From assembly GCA_001303415.1 (NCBI GenBank), contig LJTN01000024.1, positions 1 to 53,591 of the forward strand: a stretch of 53,591 nt of DNA. Direction: 5' to 3'. Shown here one piece after another: positions 20,101 through 27,733 of this stretch. The DNA is from Myxococcales bacterium SG8_38. Lineage in GTDB: Bacteria; Myxococcota_A; Polyangia; Polyangiales; Houyiibacteriaceae. A program made the translations under genes and the position numbers. Below the pieces are notes generated by a model, which did not search any database, was not told the DNA's origin, and saw only the letters and a list, made by a program, of their open reading frames with translations. Each line of letters starts with the position of its first letter. Position 1 is the stretch's first letter.

Positions 20101-20154
20101 CCCGGTTATCGGCGCTGGCTTTCCGCGAGCAAGACCCTCCGAGCCAGCCTGTAG
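17146..20154 (+). CDS. Ser/Thr kinase with two zinc ribbons, AAA ATPase and TPR repeats
   Basis: 1002 residues. Order: zinc ribbon (C4-x2-C7 and C18-x2-C21); Hanks kinase (about 45-315) with glycine loop GVGGMGRV, K75, catalytic D170 in HRDLKPEN and D192 in DFG; a second zinc ribbon (C327, C330, C341, C344); an AAA/NB-ARC-like ATPase with Walker A GEPGVGKT (403-410) and Walker-B-like LIVDDLSHCDG; then TPR repeats from about 700 to the end. This is the PknK or guanylate-cyclase-associated type of large cytoplasmic regulator. The kinase looks active. The placement of a second zinc ribbon as linker is unusual. Start is GTG 17146; TTG 17143 is an alternative. It is divergent from the lipoprotein gene. 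Confidence 0.9.
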   Translation: MRLCVQCGASVEDAARFCSACGAPSDEVGGPGSSDPLVGRVVGGSYLLQEVVGVGGMGRVYKAEQSTLGRTVAVKVIHPHLLGDEQTVARFYQEARASSRLNHPNSVSIIDFGRTDDGVLYLAMEFLSGKDLALVMHEEGPLPIERVCKILIHTLDALGEAHELGIVHRDLKPENIILRPLRSGEDLVKVVDFGLATIVGKESSITKPGLVCGTPDYMSPEQGRGDGVDGRGDLYALGVVLFELLVGRLPYIDDTPTRVVLRHLNDPIPDPRKESPRRGIPDQLAEATMRALAKDPKQRFQVAREMQEALRGVLEELSAQRISVTPCPSCGAPASPSQNFCGECGARLAEPQPSIGSNRSLRPSFYPPLGSQREFVGRQDVLGTIRESRRAAAQGAHWVHIVGEPGVGKTRLLTEAAEIAASEGDLVIGAGAHSTGAPVPYSAIQTILAELLEVDESELARMANRGGELGSELAGAGIHEVMHPAGLSGSDNRPRTGAVAEALACAVRRAKARASSGRVMLIVDDLSHCDGLTQRTITELSRVLGNEPVLLVTAGDHDRGVLADEVVVLQGLSSEEAERFLAGSYHLRLVSGLDKLTESLGGNVLPLHLEQLEALGISPEEGPPPRTADAIAQRIERLEVDAQRLLQAAAVLGRTCELDTLRMVSGNEQLSGLDELAGNSLVQLNGSRISITHPFIAELVAASIPAEARRALHRQAYRVLSEQRAPQEVRALHAFQGVDPVTSLVVLEKAGDSAMARGDHLGAVLQYQRALELARRETLESGDTVYDSAMATFSRKLAEALARSGDPAGADGVLREALDLTAPKSAARAKMLLSLGRIAGRRDRPRDAMRHFGRALELVAGVEPSVESHLQVAIGRIRRMDGDPRHAANAYRRALELFAEMGAPEETLARTKLELADALTAAGDHEGAALELHSVEEMSRKNGSTSLVARAVGMLGSIDELAGRARDAQRRYEEAASLAAKAGDAPGYRRWLSASKTLRASL

Positions 20155-20163
20155 CTCTCTGCT

Positions 20164-20754
20164 ATGCTTCGCTGCATGCGGCGCTGCTGGTGGGTCTGCA
20201 TTGTGATCGCGCTTTGGGGCTGTGACACCCTTGGCGAGTTCCGGACGGACGAAGGCGAGGTCTACCGTGGCGACATCGCCGGGGTGAACGACCCGCTCAA
20301 TTGCCCGGACGGCATCGATTGCTCGTTCATTCGTCGCGGCTTTCCGTCCGGTGTGACCCTGGAGCTCACTTTCGATCCCGATCGCCAATACGACGAGCCT
20401 GGCAGCATTTCGACCAGTGGAGAGGACTGCGGGCCCACCTTCGAACAAACCCCTCTTCTGCCAATCGCGCCGCTCGCGCACGATCAACTCGGGCTCTACG
20501 ACTTCCCGGGCGGCGGCAGGGTTCGCAACTTCATCTTCGTCGCACGACCCGAGTCCGGGCCGCTCGCCGGCCGCGACGCGATGGTGTTCATTTCGCTCAT
20601 CCGCGGGGGGAGCATCGAGGTGCGGGTGATCGCGGGTGGTGTGGTCCTTCGCGCCGAAGGGTCCATCATTTGTGATCCCGCAGATTGCGCCGAGCTGAAC
20701 TCGGGGCAGTGTGACTACTTCGGAGTCTTCACGCTGGAGCGGGAGCAGCTCTGA
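20164..20754 (+). CDS. Cysteine-rich lipoprotein of unknown function
   Basis: 196 residues with a signal peptide ending in a lipobox (IVIALWGC, Cys near residue 20). The mature part has about eight cysteines, several in pairs (NCPDGIDC, ICDPADCAELNSGQCDY), consistent with disulfides in an exported domain. No known family is recognised. ATG at 20164 is used; ATG 20176 would leave a shorter N-region. Its TGA overlaps the tsaD ATG by one base, so it is coupled to tsaD, although a functional link is unlikely. Confidence 0.72.
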   Translation: MLRCMRRCWWVCIVIALWGCDTLGEFRTDEGEVYRGDIAGVNDPLNCPDGIDCSFIRRGFPSGVTLELTFDPDRQYDEPGSISTSGEDCGPTFEQTPLLPIAPLAHDQLGLYDFPGGGRVRNFIFVARPESGPLAGRDAMVFISLIRGGSIEVRVIAGGVVLRAEGSIICDPADCAELNSGQCDYFGVFTLEREQL

Positions 20755-21821
20755 TGCGAGTCTTGGGCATCGAGAGCTCGTGCGACGAAACGGCCGCGGC
20801 GTTGGTCACCGACGACGGCGAGGTTCTGGCCGACGTGGTCGCGAGTCAGATCGCAGTGCATAGCCCCTACGGAGGCATCGTTCCCGAGCTCGCTTCGCGA
20901 GCCCACATGAAGGCGATCATCCCCGTCTTGCGCGAGGCGCTCGACAAGGTTCCGGGCGGCTTGCAAAGGGTGGATGCGATCGCAGTGACGCAGGGGCCCG
21001 GCTTGGTCGGCTCGCTCCTAATCGGCGTACAGATCGCCAAGGCGTTGGCGTGGAGCCTCGGCAAGCCGTTGGTCGGCGTGAACCATTTGGATGGTCATCT
21101 GTTCGCCATCTACCTCCGGCGGCCAGGAAAGGAAGCAGCGGTCTTGCCTTCCATGCCGTTCGTCGGCCTGCTCGTGAGCGGCGGTCACACGGCGCTCTAT
21201 CGAGTCCAAGACTTCGACGACATTGCGCTCTTGGCGCAAACGCGCGACGACGCAGCGGGCGAGGCCTTCGACAAGGTTGCAAAGCTGTTGGGCCTCGGAT
21301 ATCCGGGCGGGCCCATCATCGACAAGCTCGCCGCGCGCGGCCGTCCCGATGCCATCGCGTTTCCTCTGCCAATGGCTTCTCGCAAGACGCTCGATTTCAG
21401 CTTCTCGGGGCTCAAGACCGCGCTTGCGCGACACATTCAGCGCGAAGGCGTTCCCGAGGACGATCAAGCACTTGCCGATCTGTGCGCGTCCTTTCAGGCG
21501 GTCATCGTGGAAAGCTTGGTGCGCAAGTCGATCCTCGCGTGCCAGCAAGAGGGGATGGACCAACTGGTGATCACCGGCGGGGTTGCTGCCAATCGGGGCC
21601 TGCGCGCGCGGGCGGAGGAGGTTTGCGCGGACAACGGCATCCGCCTTTTCATCCCACCGCCGATCTCGTGCACCGACAATGCGGCGATGATCGCCATGGC
21701 AGGTGCGTGCCGATTGGCCGCCGGAGAACGAGACGATCTGTCGTTTGCGGTGTACTCGCGCGATCCAGAGCGTAGACGCGGTAGGTTTCGTTCTGATGGA
21801 ACGCTGATCGAGCGTACCTAG
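20754..21821 (+). CDS. tsaD: tRNA threonylcarbamoyladenosine synthase subunit TsaD
   Basis: Universal ASKHA-fold enzyme that transfers the threonylcarbamoyl group to A37 of ANN-decoding tRNAs. The 355 residues carry the N-terminal LGIESSCDETAAA, the metal-binding HLDGHL motif, GGHTALY, EAFDKVAKLLGLGYPGGP and GGVAANRGLR, all typical. The ATG overlaps the preceding lipoprotein gene stop. priA begins 4 bp downstream, giving a probable tsaD-priA unit. Confidence 0.97.
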   Translation: MRVLGIESSCDETAAALVTDDGEVLADVVASQIAVHSPYGGIVPELASRAHMKAIIPVLREALDKVPGGLQRVDAIAVTQGPGLVGSLLIGVQIAKALAWSLGKPLVGVNHLDGHLFAIYLRRPGKEAAVLPSMPFVGLLVSGGHTALYRVQDFDDIALLAQTRDDAAGEAFDKVAKLLGLGYPGGPIIDKLAARGRPDAIAFPLPMASRKTLDFSFSGLKTALARHIQREGVPEDDQALADLCASFQAVIVESLVRKSILACQQEGMDQLVITGGVAANRGLRARAEEVCADNGIRLFIPPPISCTDNAAMIAMAGACRLAAGERDDLSFAVYSRDPERRRGRFRSDGTLIERT

Positions 21822-21825
21822 GTCC

Positions 21826-24108
21826 ATGCCTTCGGAGCCATCCGAGTCGATTGTTTCGCCGTACGTCGAGGTTGCGCTCCCCGTGCCGCTTCGCAAAGTG
21901 TTTACATACAGCGTTCCGGCTGGTCTACATGGCGCCCTCAGCCCGGGGAGCAGAGTGGCCGTGTCCTTCAGCCGCCGAAAGCTTGCTGGCTTCGTCGTCG
22001 GCGGGCGCGACGAGCTCCCCGACGGCGTGACTCGGGCGCTTTCCGTGGCCGGGCTGCTCGACCCCGAGCCGGTATTCACGCCCGAGCTCCTACGATTCTT
22101 GGAGCAAGCCGCGAAGTACTACATGCACCCGCTTGGCGAGGTGCTCCGGGCCGCAGCGCCGGCGCTTCCCACCGGGGCGATGCGAAGGCTGCGCGCCGAC
22201 GGTTTTCTCGAAGCCGAGGAGAGCCTCCCCGGCCAGCGCGTCGCGCGCCAAACGACCTGGGAGATCACCGCGACTGGCAGGGACGCCGAGGGCATTCGCT
22301 TGGGCACTCGGCAGAGGAGGCTCATGGATCGGCTGAAGCTCGGTCCCGTGTCGCTTGATGACCTGCGGGCAGATCTAGGCGACCCGCGGGCGGTGGTTCG
22401 ATCACTCGCGGACAAGGGGCTGGTTTCGTTTGAGGAGGTGGAAGCCATCCGCGATCCCTTTTTTCGCACGCCGGTCGACCGCGACCGTCCGCCCGAGCCA
22501 AGCGCAGCACAGCGGCTCGCCCTCGATGCGATTGGCGGCGCGATCGACGAAAAGACTGGCGAGGCGTTCCTGCTGCATGGGGTGACGGGATCGGGCAAGA
22601 CGGAGGTGTATCTGCGCGCCATCGATCGCGCTCGAGCTGCGGGGCTCGGAGCATTGCTCCTGGTGCCCGAGATTGCGCTGACGCCACAATTGGTGGCGCG
22701 ATTTCGCGCGCGGTTCGGCGATGAGATCGCAGTGCTTCACAGCGGCCTCACGATGCGACGGCGAGACGATGCATGGCAGGCGCTGCGCCGGGGCCGGGTG
22801 CAGGTCGCAATCGGCGCGCGATCGGCGCTGTTCGCGCCGGTCTCGGATCTCGGGTTGATTGTCGTCGACGAGGAGCACGATCCATCCTTCAAGCAGGACG
22901 AAGGCTTTCGCTATCACGCGAGGGACATGGCGCTGTTGCGCGCCAAGTACGCCGGCTCCGTGTGCGTCCTCGGGAGCGCGACCCCCTCGATCGAGACGTA
23001 CCACCGCGCCACCAAGGGTCGGATTCGCCTGCTTTCCTTACCTACGCGTGCGACGGGCGCGACGTTGCCGGAAGTCGAGATCGTCGATCTCAGACGGCAC
23101 CGGCAGGGGCCGACCGGACACCCGCTGCTCTCCGGGCCGCTCCACTCGGCGTTGCAAGCGTGCCTTGCTGGAGGGCACCAAGCGATCCTCTTCTTGAACC
23201 GACGCGGCTTCTCGCCAAGCGTGCGGTGTGTCGCTTGCGGGGAGATCGCCACGTGTCCCGCCTGTAGCGTCGCGCTGACCGAGCACCGCGGTCAGGGCAC
23301 GCTTCGTTGCCACTACTGCGATTTCCACAGGGCAGCTGCGGCTCCCTGCGTGTCTTGCGGGGCGCAGGACTATCAACGGCTTGGGGTGGGGACCGAGCAG
23401 CTGGAGAGGGCGCTCGCAGAATGCTTCCCCAAGGCCAAGATCGCGCGCCTAGACCGCGATACCGCGTCGGCGGATGGCGTCGAGGCAGTGCTCGATCGAC
23501 TGCGGGACGGCGAGGTCGACGTCTTGGTCGGAACGCAGATGGTGACCAAGGGTCATGACATCCCCCGGGTCACGCTCGTGGGCGTGGTGCTCGCCGATCA
23601 AAGCCTCGCCTTTCCCGACTTTCGCGCGTCCGAGCGGACGTTCCAGCTGCTTGCGCAGGTGGCAGGGCGGGCAGGGCGTGCGGATCGACCCGGCAAGGTC
23701 GTCCTGCAGACCTTTCAACCGGAGCATCCGGCCGTGCGTCTTGCGGCCCAGCACGATTACGAACGGTTCTACGCAGAAGAGATCAAGTCTCGCAAAGAGG
23801 TGGGTTATCCGCCTTTTTCCCGTTTGGTTTCGGTCCGTGTCCACGCCGGCGCGGAGGCCGAGGCCCGCCGCGCCACACAAGCGCTCGCCGACACGGCCCA
23901 CCGCCATGTCGCTGTGCGGGAAGGAGCCGTCCAAGTGCTCGGCCCGGCGCCTGCTCCGCTCTCGCGTCTGCGCGGCCGCTACCACTATCGGCTTCTCCTC
24001 AAATCCCCCGACCGAAAGCTCCTCCGCCAAGTGACCGCCCTGCTCGCCGCCCGCATCGACCAGGGCCTTCCCCCCGCCCACGCCACCCTGGACCTAGACC
24101 CACTTTAA
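21826..24108 (+). CDS. priA: Primosomal protein N' (replication restart helicase)
   Basis: 760-residue DEAH-type helicase that reloads the replisome at stalled forks. An N-terminal DNA-binding domain is followed by Walker A GVTGSGKTE (from about residue 250) and Walker B DEEH (348-351). Zinc-binding CxxC pairs come in CVACGEIATCPAC and CHYC / CVSC. VGTQMVTKGHD and QVAGRAGR motifs complete the helicase core. Length is slightly above the E. coli protein (732). The TAA stop is immediately followed by the nested palindrome beginning at 24110. Confidence 0.96.
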   Translation: MPSEPSESIVSPYVEVALPVPLRKVFTYSVPAGLHGALSPGSRVAVSFSRRKLAGFVVGGRDELPDGVTRALSVAGLLDPEPVFTPELLRFLEQAAKYYMHPLGEVLRAAAPALPTGAMRRLRADGFLEAEESLPGQRVARQTTWEITATGRDAEGIRLGTRQRRLMDRLKLGPVSLDDLRADLGDPRAVVRSLADKGLVSFEEVEAIRDPFFRTPVDRDRPPEPSAAQRLALDAIGGAIDEKTGEAFLLHGVTGSGKTEVYLRAIDRARAAGLGALLLVPEIALTPQLVARFRARFGDEIAVLHSGLTMRRRDDAWQALRRGRVQVAIGARSALFAPVSDLGLIVVDEEHDPSFKQDEGFRYHARDMALLRAKYAGSVCVLGSATPSIETYHRATKGRIRLLSLPTRATGATLPEVEIVDLRRHRQGPTGHPLLSGPLHSALQACLAGGHQAILFLNRRGFSPSVRCVACGEIATCPACSVALTEHRGQGTLRCHYCDFHRAAAAPCVSCGAQDYQRLGVGTEQLERALAECFPKAKIARLDRDTASADGVEAVLDRLRDGEVDVLVGTQMVTKGHDIPRVTLVGVVLADQSLAFPDFRASERTFQLLAQVAGRAGRADRPGKVVLQTFQPEHPAVRLAAQHDYERFYAEEIKSRKEVGYPPFSRLVSVRVHAGAEAEARRATQALADTAHRHVAVREGAVQVLGPAPAPLSRLRGRYHYRLLLKSPDRKLLRQVTALLAARIDQGLPPAHATLDLDPL

Positions 24109-24109
24109 C

Positions 24110-24287
24110 GGGGACACTCTCCACTCCTCCAACCCCCTGAAACCACACAGTTACTGCCACAAAGATCGCAGCGACCTGTTTCTAACTCGGGCTCTGCCCC
24201 GCCCGAAACCTCAATGATTGGGCGCTGCGATCTTTCGGCGGGAACCCCTGTGTTATGGAGCGGTTAGGTGGGTGGAGAGTGTCCCTT
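24110..24287. repeat. Nested palindromic element, MITE- or REPIN-like
   Basis: This 178-bp gap element between convergent priA and the flavoprotein gene is built as nested inverted repeats. The outer arms are GGGACACTCTCCAC (24111-24124) and its exact complement at 24273-24286. Inner arms are ACACAG / CTGTGT (24145-24150 and 24249-24254), AAAGATCGCAGCG / CGCTGCGATCTTT (24161-24173 and 24223-24235, perfect 13 bp), and a central TCGGGC / GCCCGA hairpin (24187-24192 and 24201-24206). The termini look like the GGGGACA-type ends of IS200-transposase-linked repeats, but no transposase is present. It could also act as a bidirectional terminator for priA. Confidence 0.6.
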
Positions 24288-24349
24288 GAGGGAGCGGCCA
24301 CCCAAGCATCAATAGAGCTTCGCGTGCAATCGCCCAAAGCGCCGCCAAT

Positions 24350-24377
24350 CACGGCCGCTCATTCACGGCCGCTCATT
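24350..24377. repeat. 14-bp tandem duplication at a gene end
   Basis: CACGGCCGCTCATT occurs twice in direct succession (24350-24363 and 24364-24377). The second unit contains the stop codon of the flavoprotein gene and the first repeats it just downstream. It looks like a simple slippage duplication and has no evident function. Confidence 0.7.
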
Positions 24378-26103
24378 CGGCGGCCTCCCGGCTGCGTTGG
24401 CTTTCCGACCGCTGCCCGGCGGCATGCTCCGCTGCCAGAAATCCGAATGTGAGCGCAGGACCGATCGTGCCACCTGCGCCCGGGTAGGTGCGGCCCATGA
24501 CCGAGGCGGAGGAGTTTCCCGCCGCGTACAGACCGGGGATCGGGCGGCCGTCCCTGAGGACCCGGCCGTGGTTGTCGGTAACCAGGCCACCCTTGGTGCC
24601 CAGGTCGCCTGGATAGATCTGCACCGCGTAGAACGGCGCCGTCTCGACCGGCCCGAGCGCGCAGTTGGGCTTCACGCGGGGGTCTCCATAATACCGATCC
24701 TGCGCGCTCCAGCCCCGATTGAAATCCGGGTCCTCGCCCTTGATCGCGTGCTCGTTGAAGCGAGCCAAGGTCGCCTGAAGATTATCGGCCGGAATCGCGA
24801 GCTGTTTGCAAAGCGCTTCGAGGGTCTCGGCCTTGTATAGGTAACCCCCATCTCGATAGCGTCGCGGGAGCTGCTTGTCCGGCATGACTTTGCCCGGGGC
24901 GATCGGTCCCGCGATCGACGATCTGCGATAGGTCGCGTCGAAGACGTGAAACCAGCGAGGCTCGGCCGCGCCCGTCTTCTGGGCATCTTCGTACATGCCG
25001 TGAACCACGTCGATGTACGGCGCTGCCTCGTTGGTGAATCGTTTGCCTTCCTGATTGACGAACACGCCGTGGGGCAGGCTCTTTTCGACCACCAGCACCC
25101 ACGAAGAGGGCGACTTCGGCACCAAGGAAACCGGCGTCCACCACGCCTCGTCCATCAAATCCAGCGCTGCCCCTGCATCGCGTCCGAGGCGAATCGCATC
25201 GCCGGTGTTCGAGGGGCTACCTGCCGTCCACTCGGTCGTAATGGGATGTCTCTGATACTGCCGTCGCATCTCGAGATTCCGCGAGAATCCACCCGCCGCC
25301 AGGACGACCCCGCGGCGCGCCGCGATCCGGAGCTCTTTCCCGTCCCTGTCGAGCACGGCTCCGACCACGCGCCCATTCTCGAACAGCAACTCGAACACGC
25401 TGGTGTTCAGCCACGTCGGAACATCGCGCTCCTTCAGAGACAGCAGCAGCCGTCCCATCAGCGAATTCCCAGCACATAGCTTGGTATCCCGCCCCCAGCG
25501 CCGTCTCTTGAAGTAGCGCAGCATGTACAAAAGCATTTGCCACGCCATGAAAACCATCGTCTTGAAGCCGACACCGATCGCTGCTTGCGCTTGTTTTGCA
25601 GTGATCCCGAACTTGCCGAGAATCTGAGATTGCGGATGAGGCCGCCGCAACCGAATCAAATCCTCGCGTAGCTTCGCCCCGTCGAATGGCACCGGGTCCA
25701 TTGAGCGCCCGCCCGGACGGCCTCCTGGCGCTTCAGGGTAGTAGTCGGTGTACTTGGCGAGGGGGACGTACCGAACATGTGTGTTTTCATGGAGATACGC
25801 GAGGACCCTCTTGCTCTCCCGGATGTACAGCCACAACTTGTCGTCGGGCACCTCACCCTTGGTGATGTGCTTCAGATACGCAAAACCATCCTCGTCGGAA
25901 TCTGCAATGCTCTCCTTTGCCATCCCCGGGTTGTTCGCAACCCAGCACACGCCGCCCGACATCGCCGTGTTGCCGCCGTACAGCTCGGTCTTTTCGACGA
26001 GCAAGACATCGAGCCCTAGGTCGTGTGCCCGGACGGCGGCAGCCATGCCCGCAGCGCCGCTTCCCATCACGAGTAAATCGACTGTTCGGTCCCACTCCGC
26101 CAT
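24373..26103 (-). CDS. FAD-dependent dehydrogenase, 3-ketosteroid-delta-1-dehydrogenase-like
   Basis: 576 residues of the FAD-binding-2 (fumarate reductase / KstD) family. The N-terminal FAD motif is LLVMGSGAAGMAAAV with the GGNTAMSGG stretch. The C-terminal YAAGNSSASVMGRTYPGAGG and TIGPALTFGFLAA segments are characteristic of ketosteroid dehydrogenases, which introduce the 1,2 double bond into the steroid A-ring. The substrate is not proven: related enzymes act on other ring ketones. The ATG at 26103 is chosen over a frame extending to 26157 because FAD motif spacing fits. A KstR-type palindrome sits 37 bp upstream. No other steroid gene is in the window. Confidence 0.85.
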   Translation of the reverse strand: MAEWDRTVDLLVMGSGAAGMAAAVRAHDLGLDVLLVEKTELYGGNTAMSGGVCWVANNPGMAKESIADSDEDGFAYLKHITKGEVPDDKLWLYIRESKRVLAYLHENTHVRYVPLAKYTDYYPEAPGGRPGGRSMDPVPFDGAKLREDLIRLRRPHPQSQILGKFGITAKQAQAAIGVGFKTMVFMAWQMLLYMLRYFKRRRWGRDTKLCAGNSLMGRLLLSLKERDVPTWLNTSVFELLFENGRVVGAVLDRDGKELRIAARRGVVLAAGGFSRNLEMRRQYQRHPITTEWTAGSPSNTGDAIRLGRDAGAALDLMDEAWWTPVSLVPKSPSSWVLVVEKSLPHGVFVNQEGKRFTNEAAPYIDVVHGMYEDAQKTGAAEPRWFHVFDATYRRSSIAGPIAPGKVMPDKQLPRRYRDGGYLYKAETLEALCKQLAIPADNLQATLARFNEHAIKGEDPDFNRGWSAQDRYYGDPRVKPNCALGPVETAPFYAVQIYPGDLGTKGGLVTDNHGRVLRDGRPIPGLYAAGNSSASVMGRTYPGAGGTIGPALTFGFLAAEHAAGQRSESQRSREAAE

Positions 26104-26139
26104 TGCGGCGCTCCTTTGCTGCGCTTCCTTTTGGGAAAA

Positions 26140-26153
26140 TAGAACATGTTCTA
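26140..26153. promoter_or_regulatory. Palindromic operator candidate, KstR-like
   Basis: TAGAACATGTTCTA is a perfect 14-bp palindrome 37 bp upstream of the flavoprotein start. It fits the TnnAACnnGTTnnA pattern known for KstR, a TetR-family repressor of sterol-degradation genes in actinobacteria. The surrounding sequence is AT-richer than average, so it probably overlaps the promoter. No TetR regulator gene is in the window. Confidence 0.6.
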
Positions 26154-26234
26154 GCACTACGGATCTGTCAAACGCCCCAGATCTTGCGGCGCGAGGTGCC
26201 GGGCGCTAGGAAAAGGAAATCGTTTCGAGGTCTT

Positions 26235-26250
26235 GAGCGGCTAGCCGCTC
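26235..26250. promoter_or_regulatory. Perfect palindrome before def
   Basis: GAGCGGCTAGCCGCTC is a 16-bp perfect palindrome immediately followed by the GGAGG Shine-Dalgarno of def (26251-26255). It could be an operator or, in RNA, a 7-bp hairpin next to the ribosome site. It may also be chance in GC-rich DNA. Confidence 0.35.
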
Positions 26251-26262
26251 GGAGGTCGCACA

Positions 26263-26778
26263 GTGATTCTGCCCATTCTCTCCTACCCAGACAAACGTCT
26301 CCGCGAGCCCGGCAAGGAGGTCGAAAGGTTCGACGCCGAGCTGCATCGCCTCATCGATGACATGGCGGAAACGATGTACGCAGCTCCAGGGGTCGGGCTT
26401 GCCGCGCCGCAAGTCGGCGTCTCCCAGAGGCTCTTCATCGTGGACGTGGCGACGGACGAGGACGAGCCGAGCGACCTACGGGTCTTCATCAATCCACAGA
26501 TCATTTCGACCGAGGGAGAGACGACCTTCAACGAAGGGTGTCTTTCCTTTCCGGGCATTCGGGAGGACATCGATCGTGCAGCCCGGGTCAAGGTGCGGGC
26601 GCTCGACAAGAACGGAACCCCTTTCGAGCTCGAGGCGGACGGTCTACTGGCGATTGCCATTCAGCACGAAAACGACCATCTCGACGGCAAATTGATGATA
26701 GACCATTTGAGCGTGTTGCGTCGCCGCCTGGTGCATCGCGCGATGACCAAACGTGCCGCGGTCGACGCCGCGCAGTGA
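26263..26778 (+). CDS. def: Peptide deformylase
   Basis: Removes the formyl group from the N-terminal Met of new proteins. 171 residues with GVGLAAPQVG (motif 1), EGCLSFPG with metal ligand C93 (motif 2) and QHENDHLDG with H135, E136 and H139 (motif 3), so complete. Starts with GTG at 26263, preceded by GGAGG at a proper distance. fmt starts 7 bp later, the classic def-fmt pair. Confidence 0.96.
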   Translation: MILPILSYPDKRLREPGKEVERFDAELHRLIDDMAETMYAAPGVGLAAPQVGVSQRLFIVDVATDEDEPSDLRVFINPQIISTEGETTFNEGCLSFPGIREDIDRAARVKVRALDKNGTPFELEADGLLAIAIQHENDHLDGKLMIDHLSVLRRRLVHRAMTKRAAVDAAQ

Positions 26779-26785
26779 TGATCCA

Positions 26786-27733
26786 GTGCGCACGATCTTC
26801 TTTGGCAGCCCCGACTTTGCGGTGCCCTGCCTCGAAGCTCTCCACGAGATTAGCGACATCGTCGTGGTGATCTGCCAGCCTGACCGGCCTGCGGGTCGCG
26901 GTCTCGCCATGAAACCGCCGGCGGTCAAGAAGCGGGCTCTCGAGCTCGGGCTGACCGTCTGGCAGCCCAAGAAGATTCGAACCCCCCAGTTTGCGGACGC
27001 GCTCCGCGCGCTTGATGCCGAGGTGGGCGTGGTCGTCGCCTACGGGCGGATTCTGCCACGCGCGGTATTGGATGCGCCCCGCGCGGGCTGTGTGAACGTG
27101 CATGCCTCGCTTTTGCCCCGCTGGCGTGGCGCCGCCCCGATTCAGTGGTCGATCGTCCACGGGGACGAGGAGACGGGCGTGACCTTGATGCAGATGGACG
27201 AGGGCATGGACACGGGCCCGATCCTCGCGACCGCAACGACGTCCATTCGAGCCGCTGACGATGCTGCGACCCTGAGCAATCGGCTCTCGCGAATGGGCGC
27301 CGCGCTTTTGAGGTCGGAGCTTCCCAAGTATTTGGCAGGCGAGCTCAGCCCCCGTCCGCAGAACGATGCCGCGGCGACTTTGGCGCCCATGCTCAGCAAG
27401 GACCATGGGCGGATCGAGTGGAATCGGCCCGCGCGCGCCGTGCACGATCACATTCGCGGCATGAGCCCTTGGCCCGGAGCGCATACCATGCTCGGACGGC
27501 GGAGAATCAAAGTGCACCGCTCGGCACCGTCGACGCTCGATCCCGAGGGCGCTCCGCCCGGATCGGTGATAGCCCTCGATCGGGATGGCATCATCGTCGC
27601 ATGCGCACAGGGGAGCCTGCAGATCAAGGAGCTCCAGGAGAGCGGACGAAAACGTGTCGACGCCCGCGCGTTCATGAGCGGGCGTGGAATCGCCATCGGA
27701 GATCGGTTTTCGAGTGAAGGGACCGTTGCATGA
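26786..27733 (+). CDS. fmt: Methionyl-tRNA formyltransferase
   Basis: Formylates initiator Met-tRNA with 10-formyl-tetrahydrofolate. The 315 residues match Fmt (315 in E. coli). The N-terminal Rossmann domain starts RTIFFGSPDFAVPCLEAL, and the active site lies in NVHASLLPRWRGAAPIQWSI, followed by QMDEGMDTGPIL. The C-terminal tRNA-binding barrel holds about residues 205-315. GTG at 26786 is chosen because the family alignment starts there. It overlaps the next gene by four bases (ATGA). Confidence 0.95.
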   Translation: MRTIFFGSPDFAVPCLEALHEISDIVVVICQPDRPAGRGLAMKPPAVKKRALELGLTVWQPKKIRTPQFADALRALDAEVGVVVAYGRILPRAVLDAPRAGCVNVHASLLPRWRGAAPIQWSIVHGDEETGVTLMQMDEGMDTGPILATATTSIRAADDAATLSNRLSRMGAALLRSELPKYLAGELSPRPQNDAAATLAPMLSKDHGRIEWNRPARAVHDHIRGMSPWPGAHTMLGRRRIKVHRSAPSTLDPEGAPPGSVIALDRDGIIVACAQGSLQIKELQESGRKRVDARAFMSGRGIAIGDRFSSEGTVA

